From Paracoccaceae bacterium (GTDB lineage Bacteria > Pseudomonadota > Alphaproteobacteria > Rhodobacterales > Rhodobacteraceae), in the NCBI GenBank assembly GCA_024742405.1, contig JANSYP010000001.1, forward strand, positions 186,001 to 250,000: a DNA stretch of 64,000 nucleotides, read 5' to 3'. This document shows, in pieces, positions 63,964 to 64,000 of this stretch (positions are counted from its first letter, which is position 1; the number at the start of each line of letters is the position of its first letter). Made by a program: the position numbers and the translations under genes. The notes under the pieces were generated by a model. It saw only the letters and a list, made by a program, of their open reading frames with translations, was not told the DNA's origin and made no database searches.

Positions 63964-64000
63964 GACGGGATGCGCAGACTGCGCGACACTGGTTTCACCA

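Overview
The window is a GC-rich (by eye roughly 65%) chromosomal segment of a member of the Rhodobacteraceae (Roseobacter/Rhodobacter group, Alphaproteobacteria). The evidence is the run dnaA (cut by the left edge) - rpsT - enoyl-CoA hydratase - mutM facing ubiE - ubiB, the pcm-like/tolC pair followed by a PopZ-like small protein, and many family-typical orphan genes. No rRNA, tRNA, insertion sequence or CRISPR array was seen.

Layout. 1-6086: housekeeping block around dnaA and ubiquinone synthesis. 6083-9034: APH-type kinase, low-molecular-weight phosphatase, sirtuin and a fumarylacetoacetate-hydrolase-family enzyme. 9371-19623: a tightly packed, mostly overlapping catabolic operon. It starts with a FadR/GntR regulator and contains a dihydroxyphthalate-decarboxylase-like enzyme, a TauE exporter, a complete tripartite tricarboxylate transporter (TctC-B-A), a histidine-rich LVIVD propeller protein, an OsmC protein and a two-subunit molybdenum hydroxylase. 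I read it as an uncharacterised pathway for a (hetero)aromatic carboxylate. 19785-31262: a phosphodiesterase, pcm-like methyltransferase/tolC, cobQ, efp, ygfZ, a glycosyltransferase, a phosphatase and two PLP aminotransferases.

31433-42217: a predicted peptide-modifying operon (transglutaminase-DUF2126 protein plus circularly permuted ATP-grasp/alpha-E protein), motA with an unknown periplasmic partner instead of motB, a second transglutaminase and a SapC-family protein. 42186-47480: a complete oligopeptide ABC transporter on the minus strand. 47844-53143: a small membrane protein, an NsrR-like regulator divergent from an unknown membrane protein preceded by an FNR-like box, and a MoxR ATPase/VWA pair behind a PhnM-like protein that has lost its metal ligands.

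53356-57237 is a zone of very small genes: an orphan ParA, a thioesterase, a cold-shock protein, an orphan BrnA antitoxin, two paralogous ~30-residue peptides ending in a VRFTDWA motif, and two paralogous ~56-residue lipoproteins. 57238-58863 is a scar: an AT-rich DUF4145 gene next to a duplicated 3' end of ettA, with mgtC between the two copies. The right end carries ettA, a serine hydrolase, a Tat-exported L,D-transpeptidase and a SleB-type cell-wall hydrolase. Upstream of the last are three 16-bp palindromes repeated at an exact 32-bp period.

Coordinates of starts were chosen from Shine-Dalgarno spacing, overlaps and family N-termini. All functional statements rest on reading the translated sequence, with no database search.
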